Source: Larix kaempferi
Lineage: Eukaryota > Streptophyta > Pinopsida > Pinales > Pinaceae
NCBI GenBank assembly: GCA_027924585.1
Contig: BSBM01000036.1
Location: forward strand, 4,147,001 to 4,211,000
DNA: 64,000 nucleotides
Direction: 5' to 3'
Shown: positions 1-10,186 of the stretch, in pieces
Layout of the letters: every line of letters begins with the position of its first letter
Position numbering within the stretch: position 1 is the first letter of the stretch
Program-made: the position numbers and the translations under genes
Notes under the pieces: model-generated
Databases searched by the model: none
The model's input: only the letters and a program-made list of their open reading frames with translations
What the model was told of the DNA's origin: nothing

Positions 1-144
1 GCTGATTCAAATCACAGGTTCAAGGATCATCCTCATATTTTTGGATTTGTTCTCATCACATTCGATCTGAAGAGCAAGTACAAGCACATGCTTTCTAAGC
101 ATGATCCACTTCTTCCCAAGAAGAAGATACCTCTAGACATATGA
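1..144 (+). pseudogene. C-terminal tail of an element ORF cut by the window edge
   Basis: An open frame runs from base 1 to a TGA at 142-144 (47 codons), basic and ending in KKKIPLDI. It lies about 190 bases before a purine tract and an LTR start, so it is probably the last part of the coding region of an LTR element that begins left of the window. No domain is recognisable in this short tail. It could also be a chance open frame. Confidence 0.25.
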
Positions 145-331
145 CCAAGCATCACACCTGCTTGAGTTTGGAGCATTTATTTTTGCATGTTCCTTACAGT
201 CTATTTTGAGGGGGGGTATTTTTCCCATGAGGTTTTCCCCATTTCCTCGGTTTATTGACTGTTATTATTATTCTTTGTATTGGGTGACCTTTGGTCTCAG
301 TTACCAGGTCCCGAGATGGATTAAGGGGGGG

Positions 332-600
332 TGTTAGGATATTCCTATAATCCATCCTAGTCCTACTAGCATTTTCATCCTTTGCATTTCCAGTCTTGCA
401 TGCATTCCTGCATGCAGCATGCATTCTGCATGCATCCGCATGCTGCCCAGTCAGCAGGTTGATACCTCTAGCACCTAGTCCCTAGTCTTCCAGCACTTGG
501 GAGCTTATTTCCAAATTATTTCTTGTGAGGTATACATCATCTCTTAGATCTACTGTGAGTATTTTCACACATATATGATGTACCAAAACTACAAGTTAGT
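332..600 (+). repeat. 3' LTR-like sequence after a polypurine tract
   Basis: The tract GGATTAAGGGGGGG ends at 331 and is followed directly by TGTTAGGATATTCC, the usual junction of a polypurine tract and a 3' LTR. A second G-rich tract lies at 208-217. The segment holds a cluster of CATGCA/GCATGC words at about 396-446. The right end is not defined because Copia protease-like sequence begins near 600, so the LTR is either short or truncated. The partner LTR would lie outside the window. Confidence 0.45.
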
Positions 601-727
601 ATTTGATAAACAAGAATGCTTAATCATGGATAAAATCAACAAAACTGCAGTTGTGGAAAGAGAAGAAATGATTTCCTCAAGTTAGTCAAGAATTTTAAGG
701 GCTACATGAGAAGTCAATAATCATCTT

Positions 728-1620
728 TGGAATTCAAGAATGGGACATTTAAATATCAAGAATTTAATGTTTACGAGGAAAAATAATATGGTGAATGGTC
801 TTCCCTATCTTGAGGTTGATAAAGAGATTTTTGAAGGATGTATACTAGGAAAACAACACAGGGAGAGTTTTGTAAATAAAGATTGGAATGCTAGAGATCG
901 TCATGCATTGAGTTTTTCAAATAGAGATTAGAAAGCTAGATATTGTCTTGCATTGTTACATTCAAATCTATGTGATCCCATGGAGACTTTTTCTTTTGGA
1001 AAGGCAAGGAACTTTATAACATTTATTGATGACTATAACATTAAAATTAGGTATCATTTTTTTCAAGAAAAGTCATAAGCCTTTGTACATTTTATTAAGT
1101 TCAAGGAGATGGTTGAAAGACAAAGTGGTTTGAAGATTCTCACCCTTAGATTAGATAATAGGGGAAGGATATAAATCCATTGAATTTATGAATTTTTGCA
1201 AGATGAATGGCATAAGGTGAGAGTTTACAAATTCATATACTCCTAAAAAATGGTGTCATAGAAAGGAAGAATAAGACCATTGTTGAGATGGAAAGAAGTA
1301 TGCTGAAAACAAAGTGACTTGGTTAAGAATTCTAGGTTGAATAAGTTCATAAAATAGTCTACACTTTGAACATGTGTCCTACAAGAGAAGTTTTGGATTT
1401 GATTCCAGAGGAAGCATGGTCATGGTACAAAACTAGTGTTGCACACATGAGAATTTTTGGATGCATTGCATATGCACAGGTTCCTAAATAAAAAAGGAAT
1501 TAATTGGATGATAGAAATATTACGTGTGTTTATAGCACAAAAACAATAAGTTACAAGTTATTTGATCCCCAAGAGAAGCATATTATAATAAATAGAGATG
1601 TTTTGTATGATGAGTAGGGA
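728..1620 (+). pseudogene. Copia GAG-pre-integrase and integrase remnant
   Basis: The frame from 740 reads MGHLNIKNLM and then CILGKQHRESF, the typical end of the Copia GAG-pre-integrase domain, where a zinc-binding HHCC site precedes the integrase core. From about 960 the phrases SNLCDPMETFSFGKARNFITFIDDY match the integrase core around its first catalytic Asp. Further stretches to about 1620 resemble the integrase C-terminal part, read in changing frames. The enzyme would have joined the element cDNA to host DNA. Stops (for example after 930) rule out function. Only short blocks are readable, so the exact end is uncertain. Confidence 0.65.
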
Positions 1621-1829
1621 GTTTATCATCTAGAATATTTTCAAAGAAAGGATGAAGTTGTTATTAGTGATGGATCTAGTTCTAAGATAACCAAGATAGA
1701 TGAAAGAAAGAGTAAGCCTAAGTAGCTAGTCAAAGGACATTTAAATGATAACATGTTTGATCTAGATATTTTGGGAGAAGAAACAATAGATCACACATCA
1801 TTGTAAATTTTTCTCTTATGACTCAAGTA

Positions 1830-2560
1830 ATGAAGATGGAAGAACCACATAGTTATGTAGAAGCATCTAGGAAGGATGGATGGAATGAAGCAATGGAAGC
1901 AAAATTTAATGCCTTAGTGAGGAATGGTACATGGGACTTGGATTGTTTACCCAAAGAAAAAGATGAATGGTACAAAATGGGTGTATAATACTAGGTATAA
2001 ATCAAATGGAACAATTGATAAGTATAAATCCCATTTAGTTGTAAAGGGTTATGCACAAAAGGAAGGAATTTATTATACAAAAATGTTTGGTCCAGTGGAA
2101 AAGATGGATACAATTAGGTTAGTAATTGCATTAGCTTCACAATATAGGTGGACAATTTTTCATATGGATGTTAGATCGTCTTTCTTGAATGGTTATGTGA
2201 ATTAAGAGAATTATGTCGAGGAACCTGAAGGATTTAAAGTTCCAAGTAGAGAAGATCATGTTTACATGTTGAAGGTCTTGTATGGCTTCAAACATGCACC
2301 AAAACCATGGTATTCAAGGATTGATAAATACATTTAGGATCATGGTCAAGCTAAGAGTTCATCCAAAAACAATATCTTTATTCTTCAATTAAGACAGGAA
2401 ATTCTCATAGTTGTCTTATATGTTGATGTCTTGATTTATATAGGGAACAACATTGAATTGTTTCAAAATTTTAAGTCACATATAATTATTGAATTTGAGA
2501 TGACAGATCTTGGTGTGTTACATTATTTCTTAAGAATTGAAGTATGACAAAAATAAGAGA
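1830..2560 (+). pseudogene. Copia reverse transcriptase remnant (RVT_2)
   Basis: The longest open piece (1924-2205) contains TKWVYNTRYKSNGTIDKYK, LVVKGYAQKEGIYY, FGPVEKMDTIRLVIALA and HMDVRSSFLNGYVN, which are diagnostic blocks of the Copia RVT_2 domain in the right order. After a TAA where the family reads a sense codon, the frame continues with EEPEGF and VLYGFKHAPKPWY. The active-site block corresponding to YVDD follows as LYVDVLIYIGN near 2417-2450, where one Asp of the pair is replaced. The product copied element RNA into DNA. This copy is inactive because of stops and active-site damage. Confidence 0.8.
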
Positions 2561-2689
2561 GCATTTTTCACAGGTCATGTATATTTGGGATATTATGAAG
2601 AAGTTCAACATGACGAGTTGCAAGCCACCTACAAATTTTATAGAAAATAGGTTTAAGTATACAAAAATGGTGATTCCAATCCAGTTGAT

Positions 2690-3215
2690 AGTACTCTATA
2701 TTTTCAATTGGTTGAAATTTTGATATACCTAACTACAACTCGACCAGTTATAGATTTTGCAGTCAACATGGTTTCAAGATCTATGTCTAATCCTCAAGAG
2801 TTACATTGGAAACAAACCAAGAGAATTTTGAGGTATCTGTGAGGTACAACTGGTTATGGTTTGGTATATTATTTCAGGTTGATTGGTTAAACAAGATCAT
2901 ACAGGGTAGGATGTCTGGATGAAAACAAGTGTACTTCAAGTTATACATTCAACATGGATTTAGTAACTGTCACATGGTGTACTAAAAAAAAACCTACAAT
3001 TTCACTCTCCATAATAGAAGCATAATACAAAGCAAAAACTACAATAGCATGGGAAGTAGTTTGGATGAGAAGAATTTTGCAAGAAGCACATGAGCAACAT
3101 GAACAACCAACATAGTTGATTTGCGATAATTAAAGTGTTATTCATATGGCTAAGAATCCAATGTTTCACATTAAGACTAAGCACATTGATATACAATATT
3201 GTTTTGTTCAAGATA
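2690..3215 (+). pseudogene. Copia RNase H remnant
   Basis: In-frame blocks resemble the Copia tail: VNMVSRSMSNPQELHWK and TKRILRYL near 2760-2845, then SYTFNMDLVTVTWCTKKKPT near 2940-3000 (family form: SGYVFLLGGGAVSWKSKKQ). VVWMRRILQEA and HIKTKHIDIQY follow. They come in the order known for the RNase H domain at the end of Copia pol. The domain removes the RNA strand of the RNA/DNA hybrid. Several TAA/TAG codons interrupt it. The purine tract at 3351 lies about 130 bases beyond it, as expected for a Copia 3' end. Confidence 0.7.
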
Positions 3216-3360
3216 TAGTAAGGAATAAATGCTTGAGATTATGTATTGCAAAACATAAGAGCATGTTGCATATATTTTCACCAAGGCAATACCAAAGGAA
3301 AAGTTCTACAATTCAGAGATGATCTTGGAATATCCACAAATGATCATTATGGGGGAGAAA

Positions 3361-4650
3361 TGTCAGGTTCATGATTCATTTGTGTTATTGTTGAGGGATT
3401 TAACTCACCTAAATAGCTAGGTTTAGGGATAACACAAATCAAGGGAGGTCCTCCTCTAATTTCCTACTTTTCCAATCAATACTGAATTAAAAAAAGGAAA
3501 TAATGTGTTCTTACTTGGATCCAGATGGTTGAAGAGTTTGCAAGTGTGTGGCTCCAATATTTTTCCTCCAATCATCCTTGGAACTTTCATGTACCCGTGC
3601 ACAAGAAACAAGGAACTACCTTTCTCAAATAATTTTGACAACCAAATAATGATGATAAAAAAACAACTTGAATCCTTAATTGAACAAAGCAAATTGACTT
3701 GCATTAATCTATATTAGTTCAACATTGAAAACATCCTACATAAACAAGTTATAATATAGACAAGATATTTTGGGGGAGGGAAAGAAGAGTGATCTTATAT
3801 TACGATATAGAGACAAATACAAAAGCCAAAGCTATACCCGATCCTTCAGCAAGGTGTCTCCTTCTCCAGTATGGATTCTCCTTTCCCAGGGCCCTCACAA
3901 ACTATATTCCACGATCTTCCTTACACTTGGAATAAAAAGGATCAAAATGGATGACCCCCACTAACTCTTGAGAGGAAAGATTACTCAACTTATGAGGGTT
4001 GAAGTAGAGAGGAAGACTGCTATAAGAACTCTAGGGAAACTTAGATTCTATTCCTACAGAGCATCTTTACTTTGGTGAACCATTGGTGCCCCTCCTTCCA
4101 TTTGAGGATTTTTTTATGCTTTAAGGTGAGTGGTTTAGGTAGTTAGTTTTGGTGTAACTAAGACCAGACCGAACTCCAATTGTCCAAACAACATGTAGAA
4201 ATTCATTTTCTTTTTATTTTTCTAAATTTCAAAAGGTGTGCATGTGTTGCCACAAGGGTAACACATGTATATGTGTGTTTCTCACTGAATAAACACATAC
4301 ACAAACCAAAATGATATTTTTTGAAGGATTTCTCTCACAATTTGATGTGTGATGGGGATATAGGAGGCTTGCAACATTAATGAGTAATTTCATTCTATAA
4401 AAATTATCCTTGGTCTATTTAAGGATTATTTTTTGTTGTTGTTAGTGTGCTCATGTATCATAGAGATAACTTGAGTGGAGTGAATTGAGGAGTGTTTGTT
4501 GAGAGATTGTAGGACTTTATTGTTTCACGGGTGATCTCTATTCATGTATAAATATGTGTCTTGTTAATGAAATTGATTGAGTCGATGTGTGTATTATTGT
4601 AAAATCATTGTGTTGCTCCAATATTGTTGGTGTACATGCATCTTCTCATT
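3361..4650 (+). repeat. Probable 3' LTR and flank of the Copia element
   Basis: The segment starts TGTCAGGTTC right after the Copia purine tract. Near 4545-4555 there is a TATA-like GTATAAATATG, followed by a stretch ending ...TTGTGTTGCTCC near 4618, a layout seen in Copia LTRs. No second LTR copy lies in the window, so the right border cannot be fixed and an insertion inside the segment cannot be excluded. The small open frames at 3456-3964 overlap on both strands and show no family signature. Confidence 0.3.
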
Positions 4651-4949
4651 TACAAAAAAGGATATGTTAATGAATACACACATGCCGTGGGAAACACTTG
4701 CAACACAAATGAATGTGTTAACATGAGAATATTGATTTCTGCAATCTTATTTGTTTGAGATAAACCCTTACATAAGGAAAGAATTAGAGATGCAAATTAT
4801 AAAACCATGGAAAAGTCTACACATAAGGAAAAAATGGTGGAATTGAAACTAAATAGGTTATACAAAAAATATGATAGTTTATTTAAGTAAAAAATCCTCC
4901 CAATCATAAACACCAAAAAACCATTATATTTTCTGCCATATTGATAAGA
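4651..4949. other. Non-coding spacer
   Basis: AT-rich sequence between the Copia tail and the Gypsy relic. No coding, repeat unit or RNA gene is seen. Confidence 0.5.
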
Positions 4950-5700
4950 GGGAAGTAAACAAACTCTGGAAGCTCAAAGACAAAAGGATATTGAAATTTA
5001 TGAAATGATAAGAGAAATGAAATCTAAGAGATAAATGAAAAGAAGAGGATAATTCAATATACATATAATTAGGATGCAAATAAAGAGGAAAAAATAGAGA
5101 TTGAAATTGAAGAGGCAGAGGAAGAAGAAGAAAAATCACTAAATCGCTGCAAAATTATAAATGGGAAGGAAGTGTAAATATCATACTCCAAAAATGAAAT
5201 CACCTTTAGGTTGAATATGGAATCTACCAACGATGAATCCATGGAAAAAATATTGTTAGCATCGATATGTTTCTCCCACCAAAAGAGGATAGATGGAAGT
5301 ATCTCTAGAGTTTCACTTGCAATTGTGATAGAAAAGTTACAACCTAGGACCTTGAAACTCAATTGAATTATAAAAAATAGGAAGGTAACAATACTAATAG
5401 ATTATGGAAGCACTTAATACCATGCATATGACAACTTTGATAATATTTTAAACCTTTTGTATATCCTACAAAGAATGTAAAGTCTACCATAGCTGATGGA
5501 CAAGAAGTGGAGGTAGTAATATGCCATCAAATTTCTATACAATTAAAAATTATAGAACTAAAATTGGGTTCTATAAGTTTACTCCTTGTTGGAATGCATA
5601 TGGTATTAGGATTCGAATGGTTGTGTCATATAGGAACTTACACAACCTATATAGAAGATTAGTTCATGAAATTTTACTAGAAAGGAAAGAAATATAAATT
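4950..5700 (+). pseudogene. Ty3/Gypsy gag-protease relic
   Basis: From about 4955 a Lys/Glu-rich reading resembles the charged linker of a gag protein. At about 5383-5420 the + strand reads VTILIDYGST then a stop; the family block is a DSG-type aspartyl protease active site, here with Tyr in place of Ser. Farther on, ELKLGSISLLLVGMHMVLGFEWL (about 5560-5630) matches the C-terminal protease block ending in LGxxWL. This fits the retropepsin domain of a Gypsy polyprotein. There is no open frame of useful length, and no reverse transcriptase follows. It appears to be cut off by the LTR relic that follows. Confidence 0.5.
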
Positions 5701-5850
5701 ATATGGCCTTGGAAGCTCATCTTATGAGTAAGGTGAATAATAATTAATAATAAAATTCCTAGGAAACAAACAACAACATCAAATGACATTGGAAACTTGA
5801 CGCATATGGGTTTGCGATGGCCGACCATGTCCCGCTGTTTAGAGTCACGC

Positions 5851-5863
5851 AACTTTGATACCA
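5851..5863 (-). other. Primer-binding-site-like sequence
   Basis: On the minus strand the bases read TGGTATCAAAGTT, close to TGGTATCAGAGC, the usual primer site complementary to the 3' end of plant initiator-Met tRNA. It sits a few bases downstream (minus sense) of the LTR end at 5869. Two positions deviate, so it is a decayed copy. Confidence 0.45.
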
Positions 5864-5868
5864 ACTAG

Positions 5869-7014
5869 TGCACACAGTGAACACACAAGATGGAATGCCA
5901 AGGATTATGGCTTCTCTTAATAATAGACAGAAAATTACATGGGTGTCTACAACAAGGGTGAATTCCCTTATGGATCAATCAGCCTATTATATTACATTGA
6001 AACTCAGTCCATTGGCTATACAATAGATCCTCTCCACTTCAGGGAGGAAATAGGAAACACCGAATAACCTTGTCGAAGAAGCTCCTACCTCCTCGGTCAT
6101 GATATCTATTTATACAATTTATCCACCACCTTATTTTCCTGCTTAGGTGGCTTATAGAATCCTCTAGATTTCTCTGGAATTATCCTCGGCACACAGTACC
6201 ATATGGTGTTCTTACCTACCACCATTACTCTACAATAAATTGTACAACTACTCTACGATGCACCTATACTTCTCGAATTTATCGTCAGTTGGATCACGAC
6301 CATAACTATTAGGCTCCTTTATCAGTCTTCTATAGCGACGCTCCTACCATCGTCTTCTTCTATCAGCCCAATCTACCGACTAGCCTTTATTCGGCTTCCA
6401 ATCGGTCTACTCCGACTTCCTCTACATCCATCGACTAGACCTATTTTTGAGCACTCCGACTCGTCCTCCTATCTTTCGTCGGCATTACCTTTGACCGGAC
6501 TACACTTTGACCTACTGGATTGTAACCATCCAACTACGTCGACAATCCTCTTGTCAACACTTCTACTACCAATTCTTCTCTCGTCACCTTTCCTCCAATC
6601 ACATTCATCTAGCAACTGGTCTTTCCTTCCTGGCCAACCTCAACTAATCTCTACTTTGAATGCAACTCAGTCGACGTTGATGTTTTCCCTTGTCAACTGT
6701 TCCACTCCCCCCTGGCTAGTACTCGACTGGTTTTTACCTTGACCAAAAATTGGTAGAATTATTTCTCCTATGCCACTCGACCATTCCTCTGGCTGATATT
6801 CCTCTTGCATCCAATCAAATCAACAACTTAACCATCGATTCACTCGACCCTCCTGGTCTTCATTGTATCCTCCTTCGACCACCTCGATGTAGTCGGCATC
6901 ATCTATGCCAATTTTCCACCAATTTGTCAAGTCCTCTGACTGGCCTCAACTCCAATGCGAATTGGTCCTTTGATCGAAGTCTTCTCTTGGTCATCCACTG
7001 ACCCTTAGGTAACA
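5869..7014 (-). repeat. Minus-strand LTR with a primer site and a purine tract on opposite sides
   Basis: On the minus strand the segment starts TGTTACCTAAGGG (7014) and ends ...GTGCA (5869), with a TATA box TATAAATAGAT near 6107-6117. A primer-site-like sequence follows at 5851-5863. On the other side a purine tract reads GGTAGGGGAAG just before 7014. That is the arrangement expected of an LTR standing between two tandem element bodies. The segment from 6200 to 7000 is unusually rich in CGAC/TCGAC words. The open frames at 6491-7001 on + are low-information and are not called genes. Confidence 0.4.
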
Positions 7015-7103
7015 CTTCCCCTACCTTATCGCAGAAGGATTCCTTCCCCTTCGTGGCCTCGACCACATGCTTTGAGGGAAAAACATATTGAAGGGAGAGG
7101 ATA

Positions 7104-7140
<37 letters not shown>

Positions 7141-7240
7141 TATGGGTAATATGAAGATGTGACTTTAGGGTATAATGTAAACCAGCATAGATCCATTTTA
7201 AACCCGGATCTACCAAGCACCGAGAGGGATCCAATTTCTT
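7015..7240 (-). pseudogene. Possible end of an element ORF with an embedded (CA)n
   Basis: A minus-strand frame (7234 to 6899) crosses a (CA)n tract at 7105-7135, read as VCVCVC, and continues through EATKGKESFCDKVGEVLPKG into the adjacent LTR. It may be the C-terminal region of the element whose LTR begins at 7014. The microsatellite makes a functional protein unlikely. No domain is recognised. Confidence 0.2.
7105..7135. repeat. (CA)n microsatellite
   Basis: About 15 uninterrupted AC units, followed by AAACATATGG. A related sequence with the same flank GACTTTAGG(G)TATAATGTAAA recurs near 10,030. Confidence 0.95.
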
Positions 7241-7336
7241 GAGGTGTAATTTTTTGTATCTAACTTTTTACATGTTCATAAAAAATTATCTAACTTTTTT
7301 ACACGTTAAAAAATATTTACACGTAAGTTCAAGTTT

Positions 7337-7600
7337 AAGATCTCCCTCATACTCGGTTACTTCTTTATCTTTTTTACTTCTTATATTTTTGTTAATGGTC
7401 GACGTTACAATATTTTATTTTTTTTACTCTACAAACTCTCGACAAATGTCACAAGATCTCCCTCATACTGGGTTACTTCTTTATCTTTTTTACTTATATT
7501 TTTATTAATGGCCAACGTTACAATATTTTTTTATTATTATTTTGTTACTCAACAAACACTCAATAAACACTCCACACATGTTACAAGATCTCTCTCATAC
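7337..7600 (+). repeat. Imperfect tandem repeat, units of about 116 and 132 bp
   Basis: The phrase AAGATCTCCCTCATACT starts at 7337 and 7453, and AAGATCTCTCTCATACT at 7585. Each of the first two units continues with GGTTACTTCTTTATCTTTTTTACTT, a TTAATGG(T/C)C(G/A)ACGTTACAATATTTT block and a (C/A)AACA(A/C)TC-type end. The third unit breaks off after about 20 bases. Unit 2 is longer because of an added AACACTC stretch. Confidence 0.85.
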
Positions 7601-8660
7601 TAGGCTGTAGAGCACCTCTCGGCGCAATAAAATGTAATTATTAAATGATACAAACATAAAGTCACAATTGTATGTGGAAGGTTACCATAGTAATATGAAG
7701 CCATCACCTTTATTCATGTAAATAACATACACACACATACACACATAGATTATGAAATTACTTCATCCTCGTGATCATCGTCAAACCAAAATTGTTAAAC
7801 TGATCTAAAGAAGAATAAATCATTAAAATGTTAGTTTCCTTTGTAGCTTGAACAATTTTTCAACTACAACACTCTCCTCTCAACAGAGCAATGTAGAACA
7901 TAGTTCCATGTAGTGGTATGGTGCCCTCCTTTATAAGTCCACACAATAGTGTTGAGGGTGCACTGGTAGTTATGGAGGAGAGAGAGATAGTGGCACATGC
8001 TTGTTGAAAATATGCATGTGTCATCTTTAATGCATTTCTAATTTTATATGCTTTTCTATAATCAACATTTCAATTCTAAACCTACTTTATGATTTATTTT
8101 GTTTTGTATGCATAATTTAGAGGATGTAGATCATTAGGAGGGCACACGTTAGCTTTGGCTCATTTACCCATGCAAGCTAGGCATAATATAGTTAGAGTTC
8201 ACACTAAATTCAAGGAGTTGTTGTGCATGTATCTAGATCCATTTTTCCTCTCTTTTTCCTCATATGTAAAGGAGAAGAAAAGGCACACCATTTTATGCTT
8301 CAAGAATTTGAGATTTGCACCATAGTTTTAGCTTTTTGTTTCTAGATTTAATAGAAAATCGATGATCAAAGTTGTTTTGAGTGTTCAAATTTGTATGCTT
8401 GTTGGTTTATTTATCAAGAATGTGTGTTTGCAGGTTAAAGTAATCCCAACAAAAACTTGGATTGGTGTTTTCAACTTAAGCGATCCATAGTTTTTAGGTA
8501 ATAGTTCCTAGAACACAAAATCTGCTCACCCTGGTCTGATTTTTGACATGGTGTAAAAGTGTATTTGCTCAAACCTTCCAATAATCTATGCATGAATGGT
8601 AGTGTTTCTGCCTATGATAGAGAGTTTTCAGAAATGTTTAGGGGTGAGATTCCATGTATC
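7601..8660. other. Non-coding spacer with a (CA)-bearing dispersed repeat
   Basis: No gene is seen. At about 7690-7780 the arrangement CATCACCTTTATTCATGTAAATAA, CA units, TATGAAATTACTTCATC repeats in diverged form what is found at 10,085-10,215. Confidence 0.4.
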
Positions 8661-8669
8661 CATGCTTGA

Positions 8670-9135
8670 GAATAACATGGTATCCCTTTGATAGTTTGTT
8701 TTAGGTTGTTGATATGTTTTATCTAGCACAATGTTTTAGGAACCATGGCATGGCTACATCTAGTATCATATATGAATAAAAAATGGAAGGTCACTCTAAA
8801 TTCATTTTGTGGAAGTGTCATGTATAGATGTTGTGGAAGAAGCATGATTTGTGGGACTTCATTGAGAACAAGGTTGTAGAGTCGAAAATCTTGTTTTGTT
8901 CACATAATAGAAAAATAAGATGGCCAAGATGCAGCGAGTCATCCTTGGTTTTGTGAAGGACCACTTGATCTCTCACATCAATTGAGAATACCATGCCTAA
9001 GGATATGTTTGATACTCTAGTCACTCTATATTAGAGTGAGAACAATCAAAATATGTTGCGATAGAATTTGCTTAGAGCCACGCAAATGAACAATACACAT
9101 ATTGTAACCACCCTACTTGATGAAGGTTATTGAAC
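8670..9135 (+). pseudogene. Copia gag relic (UBN2-type)
   Basis: Reading on +, KKHDLWDFIENKVV (about 8832-8875) is followed by NKMAKMQRVILGFVKDHLI (about 8913-8970), PKDMFDTLVTLY (about 8997-9032) and NLLRATQMNNTHIVTTLL (about 9067-9120). This is the order of the UBN2/gag family of Ty1/Copia elements, which form the virus-like particle. Stops occur after HIN, after LY and after LR, and one frame change is needed. A TGGTATC word near 8680 could be a decayed primer site, placing an LTR to its left, but no LTR copy is seen. No pol follows, so this is an isolated piece. Confidence 0.65.
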
Positions 9136-10106
9136 TTCATGATTAGAATGCAATGATGATGTACCAATGGTATGCTAGGCCATCATAGTGCATGTATGCT
9201 ATTTTGGTTTTCTCTTATTCATTTTGAAGGCTTTGTATGCCAAAATATTATTCTATCTTATTTCCATTCCACACTCTATTTTCCATTTCCATTAAATCTT
9301 GATAACTCTCTTGAAAATTGGATGTACCTTGTTGGGTTAGTGTTGTCCTTTAGTGGTATTTGGAGGATTGGGACAGCAATTGTGAGAAAATTACATGGAG
9401 TAACATTTTGGTTGGGTCTTATGTTTATATTGACAATAAATAGATGTATTTGGACTATGGTTAATTTTAATTCTTCATTTTCTTGTTTGATATTTTTCTT
9501 TAACTCATCCCAGATTTATTTTATTTCAACCTTGAAATCTCCCTAGTCTTGTTTTGCTTCCAACATGTTTTCAATTGACTACTCTTCTATCTTTTCAAAT
9601 TTGTTGTTTAATTCTATGGATATTAGTGACCTTGTACATCATGGTTAATTGGAAATGCTATGGCACAAATAGGTACGATGACTTCCACAACATTTGGCTT
9701 ACAAAATTATAGGCTCCACAATTTTTGGGCTCTACACATTTGAAGTTCTACAAATTTTGGGCTCCCTAAAAGTCAGTGTCCACGAATTCTAATCTCCACA
9801 AAATCTAGCCTCCACGAATTTCAATGGTGATTTGCACTGGGCCTGTCACACTAGAAGTGACCTAGGATTGTCTCTCATACTAATTATATATATTTTAAAT
9901 TTATAATATGAGTATTCCGATGGGACATGTATAATAATCCATTTTATGGAACTATGAAGCATCTAGTGAAATATATTTTTAGTGCATGTTATGAATATAA
10001 AATCACATATATAGCTAAAGGAACATAGGACTTTAGGTATAATGTAAATCAATTGTACATCAAGGATCACCATGGGTATATAAATTCATCACCCTCATTC
10101 ATCGAA

Positions 10107-10186
<80 letters not shown>

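Larger units (their letters stand above)
600..3360 (+). mobile_element. Decayed Ty1/Copia retrotransposon body (E0)
   Basis: Copia domains follow in family order: a protease-side linker (about 604-700), GAG-pre-integrase, integrase core, reverse transcriptase and RNase H, then a purine tract GGGGGAG (about 3351-3357) and an LTR-like TGTCAGG start at 3361. Many in-frame stops and frameshifts break it, so it is dead. No 5' LTR or gag is visible, so it is 5'-truncated, apparently against the LTR-like sequence on its left. Confidence 0.8.

Noticed and set aside
9172-9546. 124-codon hydrophobic open frame
   Set aside because: T-rich sequence gives Phe/Leu-rich readings by chance; no signature, neighbours or paralogue.
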